Positions 8,315-16,792 of a stretch of 64,000 nt of DNA are shown in pieces; within the stretch, counting starts at the first letter, position 1; every line of letters begins with the position of its first letter. Under the pieces are notes generated by a model, which saw only the letters and a program-made list of their open reading frames with translations, did not search any database and had not been told where the DNA came from. The stretch is from Lachnospiraceae bacterium (lineage in GTDB: Bacteria > Bacillota > Clostridia > Lachnospirales > Lachnospiraceae): assembly GCA_014804755.1 (NCBI GenBank), contig JAAUZE010000018.1:3436-67435 (forward strand), written 5' to 3'. Both the position numbers and the translations under genes were made by a program.

Positions 8315-9929
8315 GGCGGTCATATCGCTTATCTTATCATTAGTATTGTTGTGTATGCCCATCGGGGCATTTTCCCTGAACGGGATTTATGCATTGAGCG
8401 TGAGGGCAGAGGGCACAGCGGAAACAGAGGAAAATACAGAAAACAAAGAAACGGAAAGCACGGAAACAGGAAACGGTACTGATTTTTGGGAAAATGAAAC
8501 AGAAACAGAAACGGAAACCGTGCCGGGAGATGAAGTCCTGGAGCCGGTGTGCATCTGTGAGGAAAAATGCAGCGCACATGAATATGACCATGACTGCGGG
8601 GTATGCGCGGAAGATTATAAACGCTGCGCCTATAAAAAACCAAATGTGACGATCAGCATCAACAAACCGGACGGCTGGCATAATGATTCCGCTTCCGTAT
8701 CGTTCACCGTTAAGGATACGGCGCACACAGGCAACTTTGAAATTGTAAAGATACAGGCAAAGGTAGGGCAGAACGGGAGCTGGACGGACGTGACGGAGGA
8801 TAAAAAAATCGAAATCTCCGAAAACTGTACGGTCTATGTGCAGGTCACAGACCAGAAAGACAATACATATGAAAGAAGCCGCACAATAAAATGTTTTGAC
8901 ACCGTAAAGCCTACCCTGAATGCGTCAGTCAGCGACGGGCTGTTGAGCGTGCAGGTGCATGATGCGGATTCCGGTGCGAGGGCGGTCTATGTGAACGGGT
9001 ATGAGTTTACAGACCTGACAAACGGCACGCTCAATGTCCGTTTGCAGCAGTTTGACGCGGGATATGAATATTTTACCATATCCGCAATGGACAATGCCGG
9101 GAATATGTCGGAGTTTTACAAGACGAAAAATCCATATTATAAAGATCCTGCCGATGACAGTGATGATGATCCTGCCAAACAGCTTCCGGCCAGCGTCGAA
9201 GCCACTGCACCGGGGAACGCAACAGCAGCCGTAACGGAACATACAAAGACGGACAGCGATGGAAACACTGTTTCCGAAAACAGCCCCGCAGAACAGAAAA
9301 AACAGGCAATGAAAGAAGCGGACGCTGCGGAGGCGGCTGGACAGGAAGATGACCAGTCAGGACAGGGAAAGGAATTTTACACGATACAGACTGCAAGCGA
9401 CAAGGTGTTTTATCTGATCATTGACAGGGACGGGGAGGAAGAAATGGTTTATTTCCTTACCGAGATCACGGAGAATGACCTGTTAAATGTCACTTCTGAC
9501 AACAGCGAAACCCTGCCGAAAAATTCCGCAGCCCTGGAGTCTGCAATTCCTGTATCGGCGGGGGCGCTGCCAAATAATAATGCGGCACAGGATACGGTAC
9601 CGGAGGAAAGTATTGAAGATGTGGAAAGTACGGAAGATACGGAAGGCACAGAGGAAACAGAACCGGAGGAAAAAGCGTCAGAGCCTGATACGGCTGTTTC
9701 CTATATCTTCATGGGCGTACTTGCGGCAGCCTTTGTCGGCGGCGCATATTATTTCAAAGTAGTCCGCAAAAAGAAAGAAGATTTTCTTGATGAGGACGAC
9801 GAGGAAGATGACGGGGAATATGAAAATGAGGACGACGAGCCGGAAGACGCTGAGCCGGATGAAGATGATTTCTTTGCAGATGACGACGGGGAAACGGAAA
9901 TGACAGAAGCCGGTTCCGATGAGGAATAA
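8289..9929 (+). CDS. DUF4366-containing surface protein of the transfer apparatus (CD1107 family)
   Basis: A 546-residue exported protein. It has a signal peptide (about residues 1-38), an acidic Thr/Glu-rich spacer, a Cys-rich segment near 75-115, a beta-rich Ig-like region (about 115-270), the DUF4366 core (about 340-400), a Glu/Thr-rich stalk, a C-terminal transmembrane helix (about 470-492) and a strongly acidic cytoplasmic tail. No LPXTG motif is present; anchoring is by the membrane helix. The gene overlaps DUF4315 by 26 bp and has an AAAGGAGG site. It is conserved in this ICE family and probably forms part of the outward-facing transfer structure. Confidence 0.82.
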   Translation: MKKNRISIKAVISLILSLVLLCMPIGAFSLNGIYALSVRAEGTAETEENTENKETESTETGNGTDFWENETETETETVPGDEVLEPVCICEEKCSAHEYDHDCGVCAEDYKRCAYKKPNVTISINKPDGWHNDSASVSFTVKDTAHTGNFEIVKIQAKVGQNGSWTDVTEDKKIEISENCTVYVQVTDQKDNTYERSRTIKCFDTVKPTLNASVSDGLLSVQVHDADSGARAVYVNGYEFTDLTNGTLNVRLQQFDAGYEYFTISAMDNAGNMSEFYKTKNPYYKDPADDSDDDPAKQLPASVEATAPGNATAAVTEHTKTDSDGNTVSENSPAEQKKQAMKEADAAEAAGQEDDQSGQGKEFYTIQTASDKVFYLIIDRDGEEEMVYFLTEITENDLLNVTSDNSETLPKNSAALESAIPVSAGALPNNNAAQDTVPEESIEDVESTEDTEGTEETEPEEKASEPDTAVSYIFMGVLAAAFVGGAYYFKVVRKKKEDFLDEDDEEDDGEYENEDDEPEDAEPDEDDFFADDDGETEMTEAGSDEE

Positions 9930-9949
9930 GAATAACATGAATGATCAGA

Positions 9950-9969
9950 GCCGGGGCGAAAGCTCCGGC
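9950..9969 (+). promoter_or_regulatory. GNRA-capped leader hairpin
   Basis: An eight-base stem GCCGGGGC/GCTCCGGC (one G-T wobble) closes a GAAA tetraloop. It is placed between the DUF4366 gene and the next ribosome binding site, without a long T run, so it fits mRNA processing or stabilisation better than termination. It is preceded by ATCAGA, similar to the TCAG ahead of other ICE leader hairpins. Confidence 0.5.
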
Positions 9970-9989
9970 TTCTGCCCAGAAAGGAGGAC

Positions 9990-10559
9990 ATGATGGGAAA
10001 GGAAAACATACAGGAGACAGTGGATAAGGTGATCGGTGACATCGCCGAAAAACGTGAGGCTGCGCTGGAAAAGGCAGCCGGGGAATCTGATAAGGGTGCG
10101 GACAGTCCCCAAAAAGAATTTAAGGAGATCACGCTGAAATTTGGAAAAGGCTGTGTCGGCGAGGAATTTCAGGGAAAGGATGGGAAAGCGTACAAAGAGA
10201 TACTCGTTCCCAATCCCGACAAGAATGACCACAGACCGTGGCAGACTTTTGTGGTCAGAGCAAACCGGGTCCATGAGAACAAATTTGGAAAAGGAATGTG
10301 GACAAAACTTCCGGCAGAAGGGCATACCACGCTGCGCCGTTCCGTTGTGATCGGAGAAAAGCCCGATGGAACAAAGGAGTGGGGGACAGAGAAAACCAAA
10401 GTTTCCAATGCCGATTTAAAAAAAATGGTGGAAGCATACAAGGAACGTCCGAGGGAATCCGTAAAAGGAAAACTTGAGGAAAATAAAGCGAAAGCTGCGG
10501 CGCAGATACCTGAAAAAAAGGAACAGAACAAAAATAGAGCAAAGGGGGCGGAGTTATAG
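9990..10559 (+). CDS. Conserved ICE protein of unknown function
   Basis: A 189-residue soluble, basic protein. The N-terminal 35 residues are helical and charged. Residues 40-130 look like a compact beta-rich domain (FKEITLKFGKGC ... WQTFVVRANRVHENKFG), and the last 60 residues are Lys/Glu/Ala-rich and probably disordered. An AGAAAGGAGG site precedes two tandem ATG codons; the first is used here. It sits directly ahead of the MT-A70 methylase and topoisomerase III, so a role in DNA processing during transfer is likely by context. I recognise no catalytic motif. Confidence 0.65.
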   Translation: MMGKENIQETVDKVIGDIAEKREAALEKAAGESDKGADSPQKEFKEITLKFGKGCVGEEFQGKDGKAYKEILVPNPDKNDHRPWQTFVVRANRVHENKFGKGMWTKLPAEGHTTLRRSVVIGEKPDGTKEWGTEKTKVSNADLKKMVEAYKERPRESVKGKLEENKAKAAAQIPEKKEQNKNRAKGAEL

Positions 10560-10564
10560 GGAAT

Positions 10565-11137
10565 ATGGAAAAAAAGAAATATTCAGTCATACTTGCCGAT
10601 CCGCCGTGGCATTTTAAAACATACTCAGAAAAAGGCATGGACAGAAGCGCCGACAGGCATTATCACACGATGAATATTGAGGATATCAAGGCGCTTCCGG
10701 TAGCTGGCATTGCAGATAAGGACTGCGCCTTATTTCTATGGGTGACATTCCCATGCCTTCAGGAAGGCTTAGAGGTGATAAAAGCATGGGGATTTACTTA
10801 TAAAACGGTAGCGTTTGTGTGGGTAAAACAGAACAGGAGGAGCGCATCGCTTTTTTGGGGAATGGGGTACTGGACGCGCAGCAACGCAGAACTGTGCATA
10901 CTGGCGACAAAGGGAAACCCGAAACGTTTTAATGCAGGAGTGCATCAGGTGGTAATATCCCCTGTTGAGGAACACAGCAGAAAACCGGCAGAAGTACATC
11001 GCAGAATCAGCCGGCTTATGGGAGATGTACCCAGGATAGAACTTTTTGCCCGGAGAAAAACGGAAGGGTTTGATGCATGGGGAAACGAAGTAGATTGTGA
11101 TATTGAAATAACAGGAGGAACAGAACAATGCAGTTAG
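10565..11137 (+). CDS. MT-A70 family adenine methyltransferase
   Basis: A 190-residue SAM-dependent N6-adenine methyltransferase. The catalytic motif DPPW is at residues 12-15, with the downstream W-HxxxR region and the C-terminal VPRIELFARR segment near residues 155-165 typical of the family. Compact length fits phage and ICE versions. The gene starts 5 bp after the preceding stop and overlaps topB by 10 bp. The role is probably to methylate element DNA against host restriction during establishment; that is inferred from the context and not seen directly. Confidence 0.85.
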   Translation: MEKKKYSVILADPPWHFKTYSEKGMDRSADRHYHTMNIEDIKALPVAGIADKDCALFLWVTFPCLQEGLEVIKAWGFTYKTVAFVWVKQNRRSASLFWGMGYWTRSNAELCILATKGNPKRFNAGVHQVVISPVEEHSRKPAEVHRRISRLMGDVPRIELFARRKTEGFDAWGNEVDCDIEITGGTEQCS

Positions 11138-13230
11138 TGATAACGGAAAAGCCGAGCGTGGCACAGTCGATTGCCCGTGTGATCGGCGCAGATGAAAGAA
11201 AAGACGGATACATGGAGGGGAACGGCTATCTTGTGAGTTGGTGCGTGGGACATCTGGTGGAGCTTGCGCCGCCGGAAAGCTATGGGGAACAGTGGAAGAA
11301 ATGGACATATGAAAGCCTGCCCATGATACCGGATAAATGGCAGCATGAGGTTAAGGGCGAAACAGCGGCGCAATATAAAGTACTAAAAGAGCTTATGAAC
11401 GATATCAGGGTGGATACAATAGTCGCTGCGACGGACTCAGGGCGTGAGGGCGAGCTTATATTCCGCCTTGTATATCATCAGGCAGGGTGCAATAAGCCTG
11501 TGAAACGTTTATGGATCTCCTCAATGGAGGAAAGCGCAGTCCGTGAGGGATTTGCGAACTTGAAGCCGGGAAGCGATTATGATAACCTGTATTATTCGGC
11601 GCTCTGCCGCCAGCGGGCAGACTGGCTTGTGGGACTGAACGGCACAAGGCTCTTTACCGTGCTTTATAGCGGAAAAGTCCTGAAAGTAGGCAGAGTGCAG
11701 ACACCGACGCTTGCAATGATCGTGGACAGGGAAGAAAAAATCATGAATTTTAAGAAAGGACAGTATTTTACGGTACATATCATGATGGACGGTATAGATG
11801 CCGCAACCGGGCGCATTGATGATAAGGGCAGGGCAGATGAGATTGTGGAGGCTTGCCGAAACGGACAGGCGCTTGTCACATCGGTCATAAAAGAGGAAAA
11901 AGTCATTGCGCCGCCGAAGCTCTATGACCTTACCACGCTCCAGAGGGACGCAAACCGCCTGTTTGGTTTTACGGCAAAGCAGACTTTAGAGTATACGCAG
12001 AGTTTATATGAGAAAAAGTTAGCCACATACCCGAGGACGGACAGCCAGTATTTATCCGATGATATGGAACAGACAGCAAGGGACGTGACCGAAGCAGTTA
12101 TCCATTCGGTTTTATTTGAGGAGAATGCAGCGTCCAATCCCGGTATTAAAAGGGTGCTGGACAGTAAAAAAGTTACAGACCACCACGCAATCATTCCTAC
12201 AATGGAGATTGCAGACACTGATCTTGCAGCGCTGCCGGAAACAGAGAGGAAAATCCTGTCCCTGATCGCAAACCGTCTTTTGTGCGCAACAGGAGAGAAG
12301 CATTCCTATGATACGGTCAGGGCAGAGTTTTCCTGTGGCGGTCATGTATTTGCCGTTTCCGGAAAGAGCGTCACGCAAAACGGCTGGAAAGATTTTGAGA
12401 AAGCATTTAAGCGTTCTTTCAAGGTTGCAGTGGACAGGGACGGGGAAAGCGGCGAAAAAAAGCTGCCGGAGCTGTCAGAGGGGCAGACATTTGACCGGGT
12501 GCAGACAAAGACCAGCGAGCATTTCACAAATCCGCCCAAAAGATTTACAGAGGACAGTCTGTTAGCAGCGATGGAACGTGCCGGGGCAGAGGATATGGGA
12601 GATGATGTGGAGAGAAAAGGCTTAGGCACACCTGCGACAAGGGCGGACATTATTGAGAAATTAGTAAAGGACGGTTTTGTGAGGCGGGAGAAAAAACAGA
12701 TGGTGCCAACAGAGGACGGCATAAAACTGATCACGGTACTTCCCGACGTGGTGAAATCTCCGAAACTGACTGCCGATTGGGAGAATGCCCTGACACTTGT
12801 TGCGAAAGGTGAATATTCCATGCAGGAGTTTATGGACGGGATCGCTGATATGGTAAAAGAGCTTGTCCGGACTTACCACAGCGTCAGTGATGAACAGAAA
12901 ACCATGTTTGGAAACAGCGGACAGGAGATTTTCGGAAAATGCCCGAAGTGCGGCGGCGATGTGGTAAAAGGGAAATTCGGAGCTTACTGCAAAAACAAGT
13001 GCGGCATGAACGTATCACGGGCAATGGGGGCGGTGCTTACCGACAGCCAGATAAAAAGTATGCTGGAGGGGAAAAAGACCCTCGTAAAAGGCTTGAAAGG
13101 GAAGAAAGGCAGCTATGATGCGTATCTTATCCCAGAGGGCACCACGGATTATTCCTATACCAAAGACGGGAAGGAAATTAAAGGCTTTCAGTATAAGGTA
13201 AAGCTGGAATTTCCCAAAAAGAAAAAATAA
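11128..13230 (+). CDS. topB: DNA topoisomerase III
   Basis: A 700-residue type IA topoisomerase. The N-terminal Toprim domain contains the acidic motif TDSGREGELI. The active-site tyrosine is Tyr301 in ATYPRTDSQYL. A GTPATRADIIEKL motif follows, and a C-terminal zinc-ribbon-like segment with paired cysteines (CPKCGG ... YCKNKCG) lies near residues 610-635. The start overlaps the methylase stop, with GGAGGAACAG upstream. ICEs of this type carry TopB to resolve transfer intermediates. Transcription probably ends downstream near the hairpin at 13,417; the ICE gene order is then interrupted by the prophage. Confidence 0.93.
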   Translation: MQLVITEKPSVAQSIARVIGADERKDGYMEGNGYLVSWCVGHLVELAPPESYGEQWKKWTYESLPMIPDKWQHEVKGETAAQYKVLKELMNDIRVDTIVAATDSGREGELIFRLVYHQAGCNKPVKRLWISSMEESAVREGFANLKPGSDYDNLYYSALCRQRADWLVGLNGTRLFTVLYSGKVLKVGRVQTPTLAMIVDREEKIMNFKKGQYFTVHIMMDGIDAATGRIDDKGRADEIVEACRNGQALVTSVIKEEKVIAPPKLYDLTTLQRDANRLFGFTAKQTLEYTQSLYEKKLATYPRTDSQYLSDDMEQTARDVTEAVIHSVLFEENAASNPGIKRVLDSKKVTDHHAIIPTMEIADTDLAALPETERKILSLIANRLLCATGEKHSYDTVRAEFSCGGHVFAVSGKSVTQNGWKDFEKAFKRSFKVAVDRDGESGEKKLPELSEGQTFDRVQTKTSEHFTNPPKRFTEDSLLAAMERAGAEDMGDDVERKGLGTPATRADIIEKLVKDGFVRREKKQMVPTEDGIKLITVLPDVVKSPKLTADWENALTLVAKGEYSMQEFMDGIADMVKELVRTYHSVSDEQKTMFGNSGQEIFGKCPKCGGDVVKGKFGAYCKNKCGMNVSRAMGAVLTDSQIKSMLEGKKTLVKGLKGKKGSYDAYLIPEGTTDYSYTKDGKEIKGFQYKVKLEFPKKKK

Positions 13231-13236
13231 CAGAAA

Positions 13237-13252
13237 GTGTTTTAATAGAGGC
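13237..13252. repeat. Left 16-bp direct repeat bounding the prophage
   Basis: GTGTTTTAATAGAGGC occurs here, seven bases after the topB stop, and again at 25,302-25,317, with GAAAA following both copies (one extra T on the left). The spacing of 12,065 bp and the fact that it brackets all phage genes suggest an attachment site or target duplication. Confidence 0.65.
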
Positions 13253-13416
13253 TGAAAATGTCAAGAGGAATTTAGAATTTTTTTCAAAAAATTTTTTAAG
13301 GGCTGGAAATACTGAAAAATCAAGAAAAATCAGATCGTAAAACACGGATTTATCTAAAAGCATACAACCAGGTAAACCATTCAGGGAACAAATTTTGAAA
13401 ATCAGACACGACAAAC

Positions 13417-13441
13417 AAGCCGTCGAAGCAGGCGGCTTTTG
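13417..13441 (+). terminator. Intrinsic terminator at the topB/prophage junction
   Basis: Stem AAGCCG/CGGCTT (13,417-13,422 with 13,433-13,438) is followed by TTTT. It would stop plus-strand readthrough from topB into the convergent IS30-type gene. Confidence 0.55.
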
Positions 13442-13456
13442 TCATGACTAAAATTT

Positions 13457-13472
13457 TTCCGAACGTTTGGAA
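13457..13472. repeat. Phage palindrome copy 1 (degenerate)
   Basis: TTCCGAACGTTTGGAA, one base different from the six-copy consensus TTCCGAACGTTCGGAA. It ends five bases from the stop codon of the IS30-type gene and is flanked by runs of T and A. Confidence 0.75.
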
Positions 13473-13476
13473 AAAA

Positions 13477-14511
13477 TCATGACGAGTTGAGATAGTCCCG
13501 CTCAAATACTTCCCGCGCAGACAGACCACCAAACATTTTTCGCGGATAATCATTCAGCCAAACTTGGATTTGCCGGATTTGCTGATCAGTATATTGGGAT
13601 ATATCCGAGCCTTTCGGGATCCAGCGACGAATAAAACGATTTTGGTTTTCATTGCTTCCGCGCTCATTACTGCGATAAGGGTGACAGTAATACATATTTG
13701 TACGGACAGAATGATCTAATGATTTAGTGATCCCCTCACTATCCAAAAACTCACAGCCATTGTCTGTTGTGATCGTCTTAAAGAGCGTTTGAAAACCATC
13801 CAAACCTAATTTATATTCAAGATCATCCAACACGGACACAGTAGACGCTGCGCGTTTATCCGACATCCGGCGGACAAGCTCTAAACGGCTTTTTCGCTCG
13901 GTGAGAACAAGCAGGCATTCACGGCTTTTTCCCTGTCCACTGACTACCGTATCCATTTCCCAATGCCCGACAGAATCGCGCGAAATAACGGCTTTGGGAC
14001 GGTCGTCGATACTTTTCCCGATCCTGTGGTTTAAGGGTGTTCTTGGGGCTATTTGGGGCTTTCCCTTGGGACTTTTACGGTAGGGAAGATCAGTCCTTTT
14101 GACACGCAGAAAAAGCCCTTTATAGATATAAGAGTAAAGGGTGGAAGTACATACGCGCGTAGGTATATCCGGGCAATTACGCGCAATATAAACTACGCAT
14201 GCATAAGGGGAGTACTTGCGATCAAGTATCAACTCCTCAACCTTATGAGCATATAACAAATCATTGCCAATCTTTAGATCAATACCCTTGTTCTTTGATC
14301 GCTCCTCTTTAACGCGCTGTCCGGCATATGCATCATATACCTTTTTAATACGCAATTGCTTATCCATCCGTTCTACAGTCCCACGATTGATCTCATTATA
14401 AATTGTAGCCCTACAACGCCCTAACCGTTTAGCAATATAAGCCACGCTAAAACCCTCACGTAAAAGGGCTTCGATCGTATAGCGTTCCCGCTCTTTTAAG
14501 TATCCTTTCAT
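13477..14511 (-). CDS. IS30 family transposase, possible phage integrase
   Basis: A 344-residue DDE transposase. An N-terminal helix-turn-helix (about residues 10-45, with the segment SVAYIAKRLGRCRATIYNEI) is followed by the catalytic core: first Asp in HWEMDTV, second Asp in TTDNGCEF, and Glu in SNENQNRFIRRW. The length is normal for the family and the frame intact. It is flanked closely by two versions of the phage palindrome (13,457 and 14,541), and no classical 20-30 bp terminal inverted repeats were seen beyond them. Filamentous phages are known to use IS-type transposases for integration, so it may be the prophage integrase; the alternative is a later insertion of a plain IS. Confidence 0.88.
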   Translation of the reverse strand: MKGYLKERERYTIEALLREGFSVAYIAKRLGRCRATIYNEINRGTVERMDKQLRIKKVYDAYAGQRVKEERSKNKGIDLKIGNDLLYAHKVEELILDRKYSPYACVVYIARNCPDIPTRVCTSTLYSYIYKGLFLRVKRTDLPYRKSPKGKPQIAPRTPLNHRIGKSIDDRPKAVISRDSVGHWEMDTVVSGQGKSRECLLVLTERKSRLELVRRMSDKRAASTVSVLDDLEYKLGLDGFQTLFKTITTDNGCEFLDSEGITKSLDHSVRTNMYYCHPYRSNERGSNENQNRFIRRWIPKGSDISQYTDQQIRQIQVWLNDYPRKMFGGLSAREVFERDYLNSS

Positions 14512-14540
14512 AAATTACCTCTTTTCGCATTAGTAATTTT

Positions 14541-14556
14541 TTCCAAACGTTTGGAA
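14541..14556. repeat. Phage palindrome copy 2 (degenerate, perfectly symmetrical)
   Basis: TTCCAAACGTTTGGAA lies 30 bp upstream of the transposase start codon. Two symmetrical base changes separate it from the consensus, so dyad symmetry is preserved. Confidence 0.75.
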
Positions 14557-14560
14557 AAAG

Positions 14561-14588
14561 AAACGACTGATCATTCAATCAGCCGTTT
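14561..14588 (-). terminator. Terminator at the end of the phage operon
   Basis: An eleven-base stem (14,561-14,571 with 14,578-14,588, one wobble on the minus strand) with loop of six is followed on the minus strand by CTTTTT. It lies just after the last Cys-rich phage gene and before the transposase gene. Confidence 0.65.
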
Positions 14589-14617
14589 TATAAATTAATA
14601 TTTAATTGTAAGATCAA

Positions 14618-14812
14618 TTATTTTTTGAAATGTGATTTGCCAACACAACCAGCGTAATAAGGCATTGCGCAGTCCTCACAGCCTTGATAATAAGGACAAT
14701 CGCCACAATCGTTGATCACATCCATACCACGCTCTGCATACTCATCACGTAAAGCCTTTGGACAATCCCCACTGACGCATGCACCGCCAACATAATTTTT
14801 ACATACTTTCAT
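14618..14812 (-). CDS. Small Cys-rich phage protein
   Basis: A 64-residue protein with nine cysteines, several in C-x2-C and C-x4-C spacing, suggesting zinc binding or a disulfide-knotted fold. No signal peptide or membrane helix. The start at 14,812 is chosen because GAAAGGGGAAA lies upstream; a longer reading overlaps the neighbour. It is the last gene before the phage terminator and overlaps the end of the preceding Cys-containing membrane gene by 14 bp. Function unknown; a small regulator or nucleic acid-binding protein is possible. Confidence 0.6.
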   Translation of the reverse strand: MKVCKNYVGGACVSGDCPKALRDEYAERGMDVINDCGDCPYYQGCEDCAMPYYAGCVGKSHFKK

Positions 14813-15032
14813 TTTTATTTCCCCTTTCAGAAGACTCCGGCGATTCCGGCTTAATTTTTCCAAGCAAACGAGATAAAAGAAAACATCTCAGTGTACTTAA
14901 AGCAAACAAAAACAAAACAGTAGATGCATAATGTTCACAAGGATCAACACAGCCCTTGCCATCGAACTGACCCTTGCAATCGCAACAGGCTTTATAATGA
15001 CCATATATTTTTACAAACTCTTCATTAGACAT
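14799..15032 (-). CDS. Small Cys-rich membrane protein of the phage
   Basis: A 77-residue protein with a Cys-rich N-terminal half (cysteines in KACCDCKG and GKGCVDPCEHY), one hydrophobic helix near residues 37-56, then a Ser/Glu/Pro-rich polar tail. AAGGGGGA lies eight bases before the ATG at 15,032. It follows the Rep gene by 13 bp and overlaps the next gene, so it is cotranscribed. No known family recognised. Confidence 0.58.
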   Translation of the reverse strand: MSNEEFVKIYGHYKACCDCKGQFDGKGCVDPCEHYASTVLFLFALSTLRCFLLSRLLGKIKPESPESSERGNKNESM

Positions 15033-15045
15033 GATTTTTTCCCCC

Positions 15046-15984
15046 TTAAAAGTCATCGATCTCAATGTATTCAACCTTATTTTTTGTGTATGGAATCTTA
15101 ATCGTTTTCATATAACCAATATTATCATAGACACCCTCTAACGATTCAAAATATTCCTCACTGGACATATTGTACTCATACACTTTTGGACGTTCACAGT
15201 TGGAACTATTCAAATACCTATGCCTACCGTCTGTCACCACACACAATTCTTTTGTAATGTACTTTGTAATGTACGATGCAACCTTTCTTGTATCCGTGAC
15301 CTGTGTCGCGGTAGAAAAACCAAAACGCCACGTTTGAAGATTATAAACAACCTTACTGTTAAAGGTTAACCCGCTGTCATGCATCGGCATATCACCGATA
15401 TTCGAAAGTATCCCGTGAAAATGATATTTTTTCCCGTCTAAATGAAACTCGGGAACGATCAGATACTTTAGATCGGGTGCATACTTTTTCCGCATCGCAT
15501 GAAAAAAATCTGACGTTACACACTTTACACGGTCATAGTCAGTACTGTTTACGATCTGCGGATTGAATGTGAGAGTAATGAACCATTCCCATACATTCGC
15601 ACGGGCGATCTCATAAATCTTACCTTTTGCACGGTTTGTATTCTCACGTAGCTTTTTCTCTTTCCAAAATTCCGGACGCTCGGAAATGATCTTTTCTTTT
15701 TCTTCTTTTGTATAATCATCCGACTGTCGTTTCTGCTTCGGTGTCACGTCAACCATGCGCCGCTTTTTCATAACATAACCGCCATCCGGCGTATACTCCA
15801 TATCGTATTGTTCTACATACTCACTTTCCTTTTTTGTGATATTAGCACCATAGCGGCGAATCTGACGAGTACCGCCATAGTCGAGAAGTTTAACGTTGTA
15901 AGAAGCCAAGCTGAACACACCCTTTATTGTTTTGAAATGCTTTCCTGTCCGAGAAATGAGGTTACTGTCAAGTAAGCGCCGCAA
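15046..15984 (-). CDS. Rolling-circle replication initiator (HUH Rep), phage
   Basis: A 312-residue replication initiator that should nick the phage double-stranded origin. The HUH-type motif is in GKKYHFHGIL (about residue 188), preceded by WFITLTFNP, a motif I feature of this class, and followed by a tyrosine/lysine motif SYITKYITKEL (about residue 240). The N-terminus is uncertain: the TTG at 15,984 lies in the loop of a GC hairpin without a clear ribosome binding site, while a TTG at 15,909 has AAAGGG ten bases upstream. Basic domain, no membrane segment. It follows the Zot gene, unlike Ff phages where Rep is first. Confidence 0.82.
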   Translation of the reverse strand: MRRLLDSNLISRTGKHFKTIKGVFSLASYNVKLLDYGGTRQIRRYGANITKKESEYVEQYDMEYTPDGGYVMKKRRMVDVTPKQKRQSDDYTKEEKEKIISERPEFWKEKKLRENTNRAKGKIYEIARANVWEWFITLTFNPQIVNSTDYDRVKCVTSDFFHAMRKKYAPDLKYLIVPEFHLDGKKYHFHGILSNIGDMPMHDSGLTFNSKVVYNLQTWRFGFSTATQVTDTRKVASYITKYITKELCVVTDGRHRYLNSSNCERPKVYEYNMSSEEYFESLEGVYDNIGYMKTIKIPYTKNKVEYIEIDDF

Positions 15985-15991
15985 GCGGCGC
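15976..15991. promoter_or_regulatory. GC-rich hairpin at the Rep 5' end, possible origin element
   Basis: GCGCCGC/GCGGCGC forms a perfect seven-base stem with a two-base loop in a GC-rich 80-bp gap between zot and rep, very unlike the AT-rich surroundings. It could be a replication origin hairpin or a control element covering the first possible Rep start. Confidence 0.4.
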
Positions 15992-16063
15992 GTCGGTTAT
16001 TCCTGCGCGGCATGCTCGGAACTTCCCGCCGCCCGCTTGCTGACCTATACCGAACCCGTTTTT

Positions 16064-16756
16064 TTATAACCCACTGTCTCTGAACGTCTGCATTGTGTTA
16101 TAGAAATCATAGTATTTTTGTTTCCCAAAAAAGAATCGAGAACCGATCTTTGCGTCCGCTTTTCTCATACCATACTGCGAACTGATCGCGACAAAAAGAT
16201 CACGACCCGTTAAAAGCTTTAAGACCTTGCCGAATACCTTATAATCAGTTACTTTGCGATGAAGTACCTGCTTCTGAAGAACGGCGCGTATCTGCTTATC
16301 AATGTTTTTATCATCCTGTGAGATCAAAATGACATCAAAGCCGTATTTCCGATGCTCACGGAAAAAAGCGCACCATGCAAGGCGGTCTTTCCTGTTCCAT
16401 GTGCGGGAGTTAAACAACTCATGGCACTCATCAATAACAAGCCATGTCTGATGTTCATAAAAAGTACCGTCGGGCTTGCGCTTATGATAATTGTTTGCAT
16501 ATCCGTACAAGCCCTGCAAATAGCTGAATTTTTCGATTTTTTCTTTTGGCTTCTGTATAAAGGCATCATTCAGCCATTCCGAATTGGGAACATAAATAAA
16601 GTTCCCGATCAGCTTGTTCTTAAGCGGCTCGATCAATTCCGTGTGACATTCCACATTTGTGATCACGTCTTTTCCAGACTGGAGCATCCTATAGATGACT
16701 TCGGCAGAATGCAAGCCCTTGCCGCTACCGGGGACACCCGTGTAAAAGTAGATCAT
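16064..16756 (-). CDS. zot: Zot/pI-type filamentous phage assembly ATPase
   Basis: A 230-residue P-loop ATPase. Walker A GVPGSGKG is at residues 7-14 and Walker B-like LVIDECHELF near residue 108, with the conserved ISQD after it, all hallmarks of the Zot (zonula occludens toxin) family, which in filamentous phages is the pI morphogenesis protein. The C-terminus is short and lacks a clear membrane helix, so the periplasmic toxin-like part of Vibrio Zot is absent. A GAAAGGATGA site precedes the start, with palindrome copy 3 immediately upstream of that. The toxin name is historical; its role here is virion extrusion. Confidence 0.92.
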   Translation of the reverse strand: MIYFYTGVPGSGKGLHSAEVIYRMLQSGKDVITNVECHTELIEPLKNKLIGNFIYVPNSEWLNDAFIQKPKEKIEKFSYLQGLYGYANNYHKRKPDGTFYEHQTWLVIDECHELFNSRTWNRKDRLAWCAFFREHRKYGFDVILISQDDKNIDKQIRAVLQKQVLHRKVTDYKVFGKVLKLLTGRDLFVAISSQYGMRKADAKIGSRFFFGKQKYYDFYNTMQTFRDSGL

Positions 16757-16774
16757 CGTATCATCCTTTCATTT

Positions 16775-16790
16775 TTCCGAACGTTCGGAA
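16775..16790. repeat. Phage palindrome copy 3
   Basis: Exact TTCCGAACGTTCGGAA, 18 bp upstream of the zot start codon and between the pVI-like gene and zot. Confidence 0.85.
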
Positions 16791-16792
16791 AA

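Noticed and set aside
13477-14511. Transposase as an unrelated recent IS with classical ends
   Set aside because: No 20-30 bp terminal inverted repeats or short target duplications were seen; instead the phage palindrome flanks it. The alternative is kept only as a possibility.
16064-16756. Zot as a toxin gene
   Set aside because: The protein lacks the C-terminal periplasmic part of Vibrio Zot; its place among virion genes shows a morphogenesis ATPase.
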